From Clostridium fessum (GTDB lineage Bacteria; Bacillota; Clostridia; Lachnospirales; Lachnospiraceae), in NCBI RefSeq assembly GCF_003024715.1, contig NZ_PYLO01000003.1, positions 248,001 to 312,000 on the forward strand: a stretch of DNA of 64,000 nucleotides. Direction: 5' to 3'. Shown here piece after piece: positions 51,261 through 59,292 of the stretch. The notes under the pieces were generated by a model. That model was not told the origin of the DNA. It was given only the letters and a program-made list of their open reading frames with translations, and did not search any database. The number at the start of each line of letters is the position of its first letter. Position 1 is the stretch's first letter. Position numbers and translations under genes: made by a program.

Positions 51261-52584
51261 TTATCAGTCCTATGCCATCAACTATATCGAAACGCATCCT
51301 ATCGCTGCAGTTCTCCTCGATATGGGTCTTGGCAAAACGGTCATTTCCCTGACTGCCATCGCAGACCTGCTGTTTGACAGCTTTGAGGCACATCGTATCC
51401 TGGTGGTCGCTCCTCTTCGAGTAGCCCGTGATACCTGGCCTGCGGAAATTGCAAAATGGGAGCACCTGCAGCATCTGACCTACGCCGTCTGCGTGGGGAC
51501 ACCGAAGGAACGACACATGGCGCTTTTGTCCGGAGCCGACATCACCATCATTAACCGTGAGAACCTTGGCTGGCTGATTGATTCCAGTGGCTTTGACTTT
51601 GATTACGATATGGTCATCATTGATGAGCTCTCTTCCTTCAAGAATCACAAGTCCAAGCGATTTCAAGCTCTGATGAAGGTCAGACCTAAAGTAAAACGAA
51701 TCATCGGTCTTACCGGCACACCTTCTTCCAATGGTCTTATGGATCTGTGGGCCGAATTCAAGCTTCTGGATTTTGGAGAACGTTTAGGACGCTTCATCAC
51801 CCACTACCGTAACAACTACTTTATCCCGGACAAGCGAAATGGCGAAATCATCTACTCCTACAAACCAATGCCTTATGCGGAGGATGCCATCTACCGGAGA
51901 ATATCGGATATTACGATTTCCATGAAATCTACCGATCACCTGCAGATGCCGGAGTTAATCACATCGCAATACGAAGTGCAGCTGTCTGAGGAAGAAACTC
52001 AGCGATACGAGGAACTCAAGGCAGACTTTATATTGGAGCTCCCAGAAGGAGAGATCACTGCTGCCAACGCGGCTTCTCTTACCGGTAAACTCTCCCAGCT
52101 GGCCAACGGTGCCATTTATGATGATGCCGGTAATATCATCGAGTTCCATGATCGGAAGCTGGATGCCTTAGAGGATCTTATCGAAGCCGCCAATGGCAAA
52201 CCGCTCCTGGTAGCTTACTGGTTCAAGCACGACCTGCAGCGAATCAAGAAGCGCTTTAATGTCCGTGAGATAAAATCCAGCAAGGATATCACTGATTGGA
52301 ACAATGGCGATATTCCTGTTGCTGTCATTCATCCTGCATCCGCCGGTCATGGACTCAACCTGCAGGCTGGCGGTTCTACCCTTATCTGGTTTGGGCTGAC
52401 CTGGTCACTGGAATTATATCAGCAGACCAACGCTCGTCTCTGGAGACAGGGACAGACCTCCGGAACCGTGGTGATAGAACATATCATTACCAAAGGCACT
52501 ATTGATGAACGTATCTTAAAGGCGCTGTCCCTGAAGGAAGTCACACAAAACGCATTAATTGATGCGGTAAAAGCAAATCTATGA
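51241..52584 (+). CDS. SNF2-type DEAD helicase
   Basis: A 447-residue protein from the ATG at 51241 with GGAGGA upstream. PHNYQSYAINYIETHPIAAV then LLDMGLGKTVISLTAIADLL holds Walker A (about 28), MVIIDELSSFKNHKSKRFQA the DExx box (about 127), GLTGTPSSNGLMDLWAEFKL motif III, and the C-terminal lobe ends with ARLWRQGQTSGTVVIEHIIT (motif VI). It remodels DNA-protein complexes or aids phage recombination with VRR-NUC. Confidence 0.93.
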   Translation: MNFSPHNYQSYAINYIETHPIAAVLLDMGLGKTVISLTAIADLLFDSFEAHRILVVAPLRVARDTWPAEIAKWEHLQHLTYAVCVGTPKERHMALLSGADITIINRENLGWLIDSSGFDFDYDMVIIDELSSFKNHKSKRFQALMKVRPKVKRIIGLTGTPSSNGLMDLWAEFKLLDFGERLGRFITHYRNNYFIPDKRNGEIIYSYKPMPYAEDAIYRRISDITISMKSTDHLQMPELITSQYEVQLSEEETQRYEELKADFILELPEGEITAANAASLTGKLSQLANGAIYDDAGNIIEFHDRKLDALEDLIEAANGKPLLVAYWFKHDLQRIKKRFNVREIKSSKDITDWNNGDIPVAVIHPASAGHGLNLQAGGSTLIWFGLTWSLELYQQTNARLWRQGQTSGTVVIEHIITKGTIDERILKALSLKEVTQNALIDAVKANL

Positions 52585-52639
52585 CAATCTACGACAACAT
52601 AGGTCAATCCGAGGGAATTTCATTATTCGGAGGTACGCT

Positions 52640-53074
52640 ATGAATGCAAAAGAATATTTATCCCAGGCCCGTAACCTGGATCAGCGCATTATCACAAAAA
52701 ACCAGATGATTGACTCCTTAAACGATCTGGCTACCCGCTGCACCGCTACTTATTCGGATATGCCTAAGAGCCCAAACCGTGGTAACTCCCGTCTGGAGGA
52801 ATGTGTCATGAAGATCATCGACCTGGAGGAACAGATTACAGAAGATATGGAAAAGCTGGTGAATTTGAAGAAAGAAATCACTCATGCAATCCAGTCCGTT
52901 TCCAATCCTGAATATCAGGATCTTCTGGCAAAGCGCTACATCTGCTGTGAATCCTGGGAAAAGATCGCCGTGGATATGAACTACGAGCTTCGCTATATTC
53001 ACAAGCTCCACAGCCGTGCGCTGCAGGAAATAAAAATTCCTGAGCCAACCGAAGATGGGCACGAAAAGACATAG
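52640..53074 (+). CDS. DUF1492/ArpU-like late-gene regulator
   Basis: A 144-residue protein with CGGAGG before the ATG. A long coiled coil (LEECVMKIIDLEEQITEDME) is followed by a sigma region-4-like helix-turn-helix (DLLAKRYICCESWEKIAVDM then RYIHKLHSRALQEI). Proteins of this layout activate late, packaging-gene transcription in Firmicutes phages. The terminator at 53130-53164 lies right after it, before the HNH and terminase genes it probably controls. Confidence 0.82.
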   Translation: MNAKEYLSQARNLDQRIITKNQMIDSLNDLATRCTATYSDMPKSPNRGNSRLEECVMKIIDLEEQITEDMEKLVNLKKEITHAIQSVSNPEYQDLLAKRYICCESWEKIAVDMNYELRYIHKLHSRALQEIKIPEPTEDGHEKT

Positions 53075-53129
53075 AATGACACCATCAACTTCTGATAGTA
53101 TTAGACTAGCAAAAAAGATAATCACAGAA

Positions 53130-53164
53130 GCCTTGTAGGATCTACTTCCTGCAGGGCTTTTCTT
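53130..53164 (+). terminator. Terminator between early and late modules
   Basis: GCCTTGTAGG (53130-53139) pairs, with two G-U pairs, with CCTGCAGGGC (53148-53157) and is followed by TTTTCTT. It marks the border between replication and packaging genes. Confidence 0.75.
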
Positions 53165-53186
53165 ATGCCGCAAGGAGGTGAAACTG

Positions 53187-53546
53187 ATGCCGAGAAAACC
53201 GAAGCGTCCCTGTTCTTATCCAGGCTGTCCTAATCTCACGGACGGTCGCTTCTGTGAGGAGCATGCCAAGGAGGAAGCCAGACGCTACGAACATTATGAT
53301 AGAGACCCAGCCACCAAGCGTCGCTACGGTCGTGCATGGAAACGCATCCGTGACAGCTATGCCGCTGCTCATCCGCTTTGTGAAGAGTGCCTTGCGAAGG
53401 GTGTTTATACACCAACCGAGGAGATTCATCACATGCTTCCGCTCTCTCAGGGCGGAACCCATGACCGTGAGAACCTGAAAGCCTTGTGCAAGGCCTGCCA
53501 TGCACGCATTCATGCAGAACGCGGTGACCGCTGGCACAACGCATAA
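53187..53546 (+). CDS. HNH endonuclease
   Basis: A 119-residue protein from the ATG at 53187, eight bases after GGAGG. It has a zinc motif CSYPGCPNLTDGRFCEEHAK and the HNH core IHHMLPLSQGGTHDRENLKA with LCKACHARIH. HNH nucleases next to terminase genes help cut concatemers at cos sites in HK97-type phages. The 146-bp gap after it (53547-53692) contains no gene and may hold the cos site. Confidence 0.93.
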   Translation: MPRKPKRPCSYPGCPNLTDGRFCEEHAKEEARRYEHYDRDPATKRRYGRAWKRIRDSYAAAHPLCEECLAKGVYTPTEEIHHMLPLSQGGTHDRENLKALCKACHARIHAERGDRWHNA

Positions 53547-53692
53547 AGCGGATGCATTTTCTTTGTGCATCACTCCCCCAGGGGCGGTCTGAATCTCTAC
53601 GGCGCAGCTGCCGTGGAACGGGCGTGGGGTCTCACGCACAAAAACGCGTTTTCAAACGGGGTAATAGGCCCCGGACAAGGAGGTGAATCATT

Positions 53693-54247
53693 TTGGCTAA
53701 GGACGGAACCAACCGTGGCGGCGCTCGTATCGGTGCCGGAGCCAAGAAAAAGCCCTTAGCTGACAAAATCACTGAGGGTAATCCGGGCAAGCGAAAGCTG
53801 ACTGTCATCGAGTTTGAAGATCAAGCTGCAGATTTAGAAGGTCAGCAAATGCCCAAACCATCCAAGCTCTTATCCGCCACACAGAAAGACGGCAAGCCAC
53901 TGGTGGCTGAAGAAGTATATAAGGCAACCTGGGAATGGCTGGCAGAGCGCAGGTGTGCATCGCTTGTTTCTCCCCAGCTTCTGGAACGCTATGCCATGAG
54001 TGTTGCCAGGTGGATTCAGTGTGAGGAAGCAATCACAGACTACGGTTTTCTCGCCAAGCACCCTACAACGGGAAATGCCATGCAATCTCCCTACGTAGCC
54101 ATGAGCCAGAATTTTATGAGCCAGACAAACCGGCTCTGGATGGAAATCTATCAAATCGTAAAAGAAAATTGCGCGACGGAGTACAAGGGCGAAACGCCTA
54201 TGGATGATGCGATGGAGCGCCTGCTCCGTGCAAGGAAAGGAAACTGA
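53693..54247 (+). CDS. Terminase small subunit (P27 family)
   Basis: A 184-residue protein starting at TTG (53693) after AAGGAGGTG. GARIGAGAKKKPLADKITEG and NPGKRKLTVIEFED form the P27-family N-terminus. The rest is helical and includes LWMEIYQIVKENCATEYKGE. It recognises the packaging site and recruits the large subunit, encoded 3.4 kb downstream after several accessory genes. Confidence 0.9.
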   Translation: MAKDGTNRGGARIGAGAKKKPLADKITEGNPGKRKLTVIEFEDQAADLEGQQMPKPSKLLSATQKDGKPLVAEEVYKATWEWLAERRCASLVSPQLLERYAMSVARWIQCEEAITDYGFLAKHPTTGNAMQSPYVAMSQNFMSQTNRLWMEIYQIVKENCATEYKGETPMDDAMERLLRARKGN

Positions 54248-54248
54248 T

Positions 54249-54404
54249 ATGGACTATCGTGAATTTATGAATCTACTGAAAAGCTATCGCAAGCAGCTGA
54301 GCTTTCAGCAGTTCAGCACACTTCGTGGTCAAGCTAAGGCCGGTGATATTGATGCCGCCTACAAGGGCCTACAGAAAATACTCAGGAGGAACGCACCATG
54401 CTAA
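54249..54404 (+). CDS. 51-residue phage protein
   Basis: A short frame from the ATG at 54249, preceded by AAGGAAA. It starts MDYREFMNLLKSYRKQLSFQ and continues with QFSTLRGQAKAGDIDAAYKG, an amphipathic helical protein. It overlaps the next gene by seven bases. Similar tiny proteins occur at this place in related phages. Function unknown. Confidence 0.7.
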   Translation: MDYREFMNLLKSYRKQLSFQQFSTLRGQAKAGDIDAAYKGLQKILRRNAPC

Positions 54405-55645
54405 TTGAAAAGAAAAATGTCACTGAGCTACTTCCTGCTGATTACAATCCTCGTAAGGATTTAAGGCCTGGCGATCCAGAATATGAAAAGTTGAAACGCT
54501 CCATCGAGCAGTTCGGATATGTGGAACCCGTCATCTGGAATTCCACTACCGGTCGCGTGATTGGCGGGCATCAGCGCTTAAAGGTTCTCCAGGACATGGG
54601 TATGACGGAAGTTGACTGCGTCGTTGTAGAGCTTGATGAGGAACACGAAAAGGCACTGAATGTTGCGCTCAATAAAATCAGCGGCGAATGGGACAACGAC
54701 AAATTAGCACTGTTAATCGCCGACCTGCAAGGTGCTGACTTCGATGTCTCTCTCACCGGTTTTGAGCCTGCTGAGCTTGACGACCTGTTTAAGGAGGATG
54801 TGAAGGATGGCATCAAGGAAGATGATTTTGACGTCGATGCTGAGCTTGCAAAGCCTACCATAACTAAGTCCGGTGACCTCTGGTGCCTTGGTCCGCACAG
54901 ACTTCTCTGTGGCGACAGCACAAAGGCTGAAAGCTATGAGCTTTTGATGGCTGGCAAGAAGGCAAATCTGGTGGTCACGGATCCGCCTTACAATGTAAAC
55001 TATGAAGGCTCCGCTGGTAAGATCCAGAATGACAATATGGATAATGACTCCTTCTATCAGTTCTTGCTGGATGCCTTCACCAATATGGAAGCAGTCATGG
55101 CCGATGACGCATCCATCTATGTGTTCCATGCAGATACAGAAGGCCTGAATTTTAGAAAAGCTTTCTCTGATGCAGGCTTCTATCTTTCCGGCTGTTGTAT
55201 CTGGAAGAAGCCCTCCCTGGTGCTGGGCCGTTCACCATATCAATGGCAGCATGAGCCTTGCCTCTTTGGCTGGAAGAAAAATGGCAAGCATCAATGGTAC
55301 TCCGGTCGCAAGGAAACCACGATCTGGGAATTTGAAAAGCCTAAGAAAAATGCAGATCATCCGACTATGAAGCCGGTGGCATTGATTGCCTACCCGATCA
55401 TGAATTCAAGTCTTACAAACTGCATCGTGCTTGATCCCTTCGGAGGCTCCGGCAGCACGCTGATTGCCTGCGAACAGACCGGTCGCATCTGCCACACAGT
55501 TGAATTAGACGAGAAATACGCAGACGTCATCGTGAAGCGCTACATCGAACAGGTAGGCTCTTCCGATGGCGTTTCTGTTATCCGTGATGGTCTGACTTAC
55601 CAATACGATGAAGTCGCTATCTCCGAAGAATCCCTGCAGGCATAA
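54398..55645 (+). CDS. ParB-like domain fused to DNA methyltransferase
   Basis: A 415-residue protein with AGGAGG before the ATG. The N-terminal ParB nuclease-like domain (NPRKDLRPGDPEYEKLKRSI, RVIGGHQRLKVLQDMG, about 15-85) is followed by an N6-adenine/N4-cytosine methylase with the catalytic VVTDPPYNVNYEGSAG (about 194) and the SAM motif LDPFGGSGSTLIACEQTGRI (about 347). Such fusions are common in phages and plasmids and protect the genome from restriction, possibly with the ParB part adding sequence choice. It has no partner nuclease. Confidence 0.93.
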   Translation: MLIEKKNVTELLPADYNPRKDLRPGDPEYEKLKRSIEQFGYVEPVIWNSTTGRVIGGHQRLKVLQDMGMTEVDCVVVELDEEHEKALNVALNKISGEWDNDKLALLIADLQGADFDVSLTGFEPAELDDLFKEDVKDGIKEDDFDVDAELAKPTITKSGDLWCLGPHRLLCGDSTKAESYELLMAGKKANLVVTDPPYNVNYEGSAGKIQNDNMDNDSFYQFLLDAFTNMEAVMADDASIYVFHADTEGLNFRKAFSDAGFYLSGCCIWKKPSLVLGRSPYQWQHEPCLFGWKKNGKHQWYSGRKETTIWEFEKPKKNADHPTMKPVALIAYPIMNSSLTNCIVLDPFGGSGSTLIACEQTGRICHTVELDEKYADVIVKRYIEQVGSSDGVSVIRDGLTYQYDEVAISEESLQA

Positions 55646-55674
55646 TACACACGATTTGCTGCAACACTCCAGCG

Positions 55675-55748
55675 GATCTTTGGTACATATATTCGCTCTG
55701 AATCGCTTGATAATATGTGCCTTCAGAGTGATATATGTACTACCAAAA
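55675..55748 (+). repeat. Duplicated 74-base leader element, copy 1
   Basis: The element begins GATCTTTGGTACATATAT and ends ATATATGTACTACCAAAA; the two ends are inverted, so the transcript can fold into a long hairpin. The second copy at 56713-56786 has the same length and differs mainly in 19-21 central bases. Each lies a few bases before the ribosome binding site of the next gene (GTGCCTTCAGAGTG is fully conserved). Similarity continues about 35 bases upstream. Confidence 0.85.
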
Positions 55749-55765
55749 CAAAGGAGGATTCCACT

Positions 55766-56476
55766 ATGGAGATCAGATTTAACGTAACAGGAAGCGCCAG
55801 AAAAGAGCTGGTAGGGATTATTTCACAGGTAACCGGATGCAAGCAATTTTATAAAGGAATGCCAAGTGCCGCCTACGAAGTTGCAGACATTACCATCAGC
55901 AAGGATGGCACCGTAAGCTACGACGAGCGAACAGAGGAAAACACCATCAAGGCAATCCTTGAACAGACTGCTACTGCAGGTTTTACCGCAGAGTTAGATG
56001 AAGCACCGGCCACTGAGATACCAGAAGCACCCGCCACAACAGAAGCAAGCATTTCAGCGGCTGCAAAGGACATCGGCCTGGTGATTTCCTTCCCGGCTGA
56101 CAAGGTCAACCTAGAAAATCTGCGAAAGCTTCTGGAGAGCAAATCAGACCTCATCAAGAAGGCCCTGGAGGTTGAAGCCTTCCCGATTGAGGAACACGAT
56201 GATCAGGTCAGCTTCCCTTGGTGGCCTAGCATGCCGGACTTCGATGCCATCACCGCCTACACTGCTTTCCTTTCTGCCCTCTGCAAGATGAGTAAGGAGC
56301 AGAAGCGTATCACAGCTAAGGCAAAGCCGATAGATAATGAAAAATACGCCTTCCGCTGCTTTCTTCTTCGCCTCGGCTTCATCGGAGACGAATACAAGCA
56401 AAGCCGCAGGATCCTCTGCCGATACCTTTGCGGCAACAGCTCCTACGCAGGAGGTGAAGGCCATGTTATTCGCTAA
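55766..56476 (+). CDS. Phage virulence-related protein of unknown function
   Basis: A 236-residue protein from the ATG at 55766 with AAAGGAGG upstream. It starts MEIRFNVTGSARKELVGIIS then QVTGCKQFYKGMPSAAYEVA, has an Ala/Pro/Glu-rich linker (about 85-110) and a helical part FPADKVNLENLRKLLESKSD. The C-terminal part contains YAFRCFLLRLGFIGDEYKQS. Similar proteins are labelled virulence protein in Firmicutes phages without known function. It stands directly behind copy 1 of the leader element and overlaps the next gene. Confidence 0.75.
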   Translation: MEIRFNVTGSARKELVGIISQVTGCKQFYKGMPSAAYEVADITISKDGTVSYDERTEENTIKAILEQTATAGFTAELDEAPATEIPEAPATTEASISAAAKDIGLVISFPADKVNLENLRKLLESKSDLIKKALEVEAFPIEEHDDQVSFPWWPSMPDFDAITAYTAFLSALCKMSKEQKRITAKAKPIDNEKYAFRCFLLRLGFIGDEYKQSRRILCRYLCGNSSYAGGEGHVIR

Positions 56477-56681
56477 CAGAGCGCAGGTTGAACGCCTGCG
56501 CCTCCGCTATCCCATCGTAACCAGAGTGGAGCTTGTAGAGATGGACGATGCTCAGGCACCGCCCATTGGCACCCAGGGAACGGTAACCGGTGTGGATGAT
56601 ACCGGCAGCCTCCTGGTGGACTGGGATAATGGCTCCGGACTGAATGTAATCTATGGTATTGACCGAGTGAAAAAGCTGTAA
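56463..56681 (+). CDS. DUF4314-like protein
   Basis: A 72-residue protein from the ATG at 56463 with GGAGGTG upstream. RLRYPIVTRVELVEMDDAQA followed by PPIGTQGTVTGVDDTGSLLV and DWDNGSGLNVIYGIDRV is a small SH3-like barrel matching DUF4314. It overlaps the previous gene by 14 bp, so the two share translation. Role in the phage unknown. Confidence 0.85.
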   Translation: MLFANRAQVERLRLRYPIVTRVELVEMDDAQAPPIGTQGTVTGVDDTGSLLVDWDNGSGLNVIYGIDRVKKL

Positions 56682-56712
56682 TATACACAGTTTTCTCCTC
56701 CATATAGCAGCC

Positions 56713-56786
56713 GATCTTTGGTACATATATTGTCCGTAATCAGCTTGCTATTATGTGCCTTCAGAGTGATATATGTACTACCAAAA
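56713..56786 (+). repeat. Duplicated 74-base leader element, copy 2
   Basis: This copy has the same outer arms and the same conserved right half as copy 1 at 55675-55748, while 19-21 central bases differ. It ends 9 bases before AAGGAGG and 22 before the next start codon. The inner stem possible in copy 1 (CTCTGAA/TTCAGAG) is not possible here, so the outer arms are the conserved feature. Confidence 0.85.
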
Positions 56787-56807
56787 GAAAACAAGGAGGC
56801 ACACACC

Positions 56808-57245
56808 ATGATGAACATTTTTGAAGAAGCTTACAGAGGAATCCAGGAAGCAAAAAAGGCTTACGCCACAGCAACTAACACGGCTGAGCAGGATGCAGCA
56901 AGAGCCATTTACAAGCAGGCAACCGCAAAGCTTGATGGCTTAAGCAACACAGAGCAGCGTATCTGGAGCGCTTATGAAACCGCCAAGGACTGTGGCAACG
57001 AGTACATCGACCTGAACGACACCATCCGCGATGACGAAGTCGAAGGCCTGGTGGCCTGCATGAAGAAATACGGCATTGAAGCCTTCACCTTCTCTTCCAC
57101 CTGGAGCAGCGCAGTTGAAACCGCATGGCTTTTCCAAAAAGCCGGATGCACCTTGGCGGGCCTGATTGAGATCAACAGCCAGCACAAAGCCTTCATGAGC
57201 GATGAGTATGAAAAGGCACACGGATACCTTTTCAAGCTGAACTAA
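56808..57245 (+). CDS. Phage protein of unknown function
   Basis: A 145-residue protein from the ATG at 56808, after AAGGAGG. MMNIFEEAYRGIQEAKKAYA is helical, and the second half (ECMKKYG-like segment EGLVACMKKYGIEAFTFSST then WSSAVETAWLFQKAGCTLAG) is compact with alternating strands and helices. I recognise it only as a recurrent small phage protein. It stands directly behind copy 2 of the duplicated leader element, which suggests the same regulation as the gene at 55766. Confidence 0.7.
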   Translation: MMNIFEEAYRGIQEAKKAYATATNTAEQDAARAIYKQATAKLDGLSNTEQRIWSAYETAKDCGNEYIDLNDTIRDDEVEGLVACMKKYGIEAFTFSSTWSSAVETAWLFQKAGCTLAGLIEINSQHKAFMSDEYEKAHGYLFKLN

Positions 57246-57258
57246 GGAGGGCAAAACC

Positions 57259-57486
57259 ATGTGGGCAGAAGGAAGCATCAAGATTGAAAACAGCATTTTT
57301 CATTACTGGGTGAAGCATTATGAAGAGCCGAGCGAGGACTACGGCATTGACGGCGGTAGGATTTCAAAGCTCATGCTGAAGAGAAACGGTGAGATCGCCT
57401 ACAACTACGACAGAGGCCAGGACATCGAGCCGGTCGACGAAGAAACCAAAATGGCACTTGCCATTCTGATGAAGGAATACAACTAA
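57259..57486 (+). CDS. Small phage protein (DUF7678-like)
   Basis: A 75-residue protein with AAGGAGG before the ATG. MWAEGSIKIENSIFHYWVKH, GIDGGRISKLMLKRNGEIAY and NYDRGQDIEP form a small beta-rich protein; the DUF7678 match is from memory. It lies 13 bp after the previous stop in the same unit. The gap to the large terminase (57487-57598) holds a hairpin, CACCCT/AGGGTG, near 57505-57518. Confidence 0.7.
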   Translation: MWAEGSIKIENSIFHYWVKHYEEPSEDYGIDGGRISKLMLKRNGEIAYNYDRGQDIEPVDEETKMALAILMKEYN

Positions 57487-57598
57487 GAACATTCCCGAAG
57501 GACCACCCTCAAGGGTGTGTTCCTCGTTATACGATATTTATTGATGATGGTCGTGCCAATACGGTAACGACTTATTTTTATGCCCGGAGGTGAAGCAT

Positions 57599-59200
57599 GT
57601 GCGTAAATTAAAGAAATATAAACCGACCAAATTCAAAGCAAAGGACTCTCATTATGATGTGGATGCTGCGGATTATGCTGTGAGCTTTATCGAATGTCTT
57701 TGCCACACCAAGGGCACCTGGGCCGGTAAGCCCTTCGAGCTGATTGACTGGCAAGAGCAGATCATCCGTGATCTCTTCGGCACACTGAAACCAAATGGAT
57801 ACCGCCAGTTCAATACTGCCTATGTGGAAATTCCTAAAAAGATGGGGAAATCTGAGCTTGCAGCTGCCGTGGCCCTGCTTCTTACCTGCGGTGATGGTGA
57901 GGAGCGTGCTGAGGTTTACGGCTGTGCCGCTGACCGTCAACAGGCAACCATTGTTTTTGATGTTGCTGCAGATATGGTACGTATGTGTCCGGCGCTCAAT
58001 AAGCGTGTGAAGATTCTTGCCTCTCAGAAGCGTATCATCTACACACCAACCAACAGCTTCTATCAGGTACTATCCGCAGAGGCCTACTCCAAGCACGGCT
58101 TCAATATTCACGGCGTTGTATTTGATGAGTTGCATACCCAGCCAAATCGTAAGCTCTTTGATGTTATGACAAAAGGCTCCGGAGATGCCAGAATGCAGCC
58201 ACTGTATTTTCTCATCACCACTGCTGGAACAGACACCAACAGCATCTGTTATGAAACCCATCAGAAAGCCAAGGACATCCTGGAAGGCAGGAAGATTGAT
58301 CCTACCTTCTATCCAGTGATTTATGGTGCAGACGAATCTGATGATTGGACGGATCCGAAGGTCTGGAAGAAAGCAAATCCCTCTCTCGGCATTACAGTCG
58401 GCATTGATAAGGTGAAGGCCGCCTGTGAGTCAGCCAAGCAAAATCCTGGAGAAGAGAACTCCTTCCGACAGCTTCGTTTAAATCAATGGGTGAAGCAGGC
58501 GGTCCGCTGGATGCCGATGGAGAAATGGGATGCCTGCTCCTATGCAGTCTACCCGGATGAGCTAGAAGGCCGTGTCTGCTATGGTGGTCTGGACCTCTCT
58601 TCCACTACGGATATCACCGCCTTTGTGCTGGTATTTCCCCCCCAGGATGAGGATGACAAATACGCCATTCTCCCATACTTTTGGGTGCCTGAAGATACGC
58701 TGGAGCTGCGAGTTCGCCGTGATCACGTGCCATACGATGTCTGGGAGAGACAGGGCTTCCTGCAAACCACGGAGGGTAACGTCGTCCACTACGGCTACAT
58801 CGAAAAATTCATCGAGCGCCTGGGTGAGAAATACAACATCCGAGAGATTGCCTTCGACCGCTGGGGAGCCGTCCAAATGGTACAAAACCTGGAGAGCATG
58901 GGCTTTACGGTGGTTCCCTTCGGCCAGGGCTTTAAGGATATGAGCCCTCCTACCAAGGAACTCATGAAGCTAACTCTGGAGGAACGTCTGGCGCATGGCG
59001 GTCATCCAGTGCTTCGCTGGATGATGGATAACATCTATATACGTACAGACCCGGCCGGGAATATTAAGGCCGACAAAGAAAAATCTACAGAAAAGATTGA
59101 TGGTGCGATTGCCACCATCATGGGACTGGACCGCGCGATTCGCTGCGGCAATGACACCGGTGCTTCTGTCTACGATGACAGAGGCATTTTGTTTATCTGA
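57599..59200 (+). CDS. Terminase large subunit
   Basis: A 533-residue protein; I choose GTG 57599, eight bases after GGAGG, over GTG 57590. The ATPase has the degenerate Walker A VEIPKKMGKSELAAAVALLL (about 80) and Walker B IHGVVFDELHTQPNRKLFDV (about 170). The nuclease part begins GRVCYGGLDLSSTTDITAFV and contains REIAFDRWGAVQMVQNLESM. It cuts and pumps phage DNA into the head. Normal length and motifs of the HK97-type family. Confidence 0.95.
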   Translation: MRKLKKYKPTKFKAKDSHYDVDAADYAVSFIECLCHTKGTWAGKPFELIDWQEQIIRDLFGTLKPNGYRQFNTAYVEIPKKMGKSELAAAVALLLTCGDGEERAEVYGCAADRQQATIVFDVAADMVRMCPALNKRVKILASQKRIIYTPTNSFYQVLSAEAYSKHGFNIHGVVFDELHTQPNRKLFDVMTKGSGDARMQPLYFLITTAGTDTNSICYETHQKAKDILEGRKIDPTFYPVIYGADESDDWTDPKVWKKANPSLGITVGIDKVKAACESAKQNPGEENSFRQLRLNQWVKQAVRWMPMEKWDACSYAVYPDELEGRVCYGGLDLSSTTDITAFVLVFPPQDEDDKYAILPYFWVPEDTLELRVRRDHVPYDVWERQGFLQTTEGNVVHYGYIEKFIERLGEKYNIREIAFDRWGAVQMVQNLESMGFTVVPFGQGFKDMSPPTKELMKLTLEERLAHGGHPVLRWMMDNIYIRTDPAGNIKADKEKSTEKIDGAIATIMGLDRAIRCGNDTGASVYDDRGILFI

Positions 59201-59208
59201 GGAAAACG

Positions 59209-59292
59209 ATGATCACTCTACTATTGCTTGGGCTGATTGTGCTGCGTGAAGGCATCAATCAGGGAATTGGAGGTTTTGATGAATATACTTAG
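59209..59292 (+). CDS. 27-residue membrane peptide
   Basis: A very short frame from the ATG at 59209, preceded by TGAGGAAA, reads MITLLLLGLIVLREGINQGI and ends before the TAG at 59290. It overlaps the portal start by 14 bp and contains the portal's ribosome binding site. The hydrophobic N-terminus predicts a membrane helix. Small peptides at this place are seen in related phages, but chance cannot be excluded. Confidence 0.45.
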   Translation: MITLLLLGLIVLREGINQGIGGFDEYT

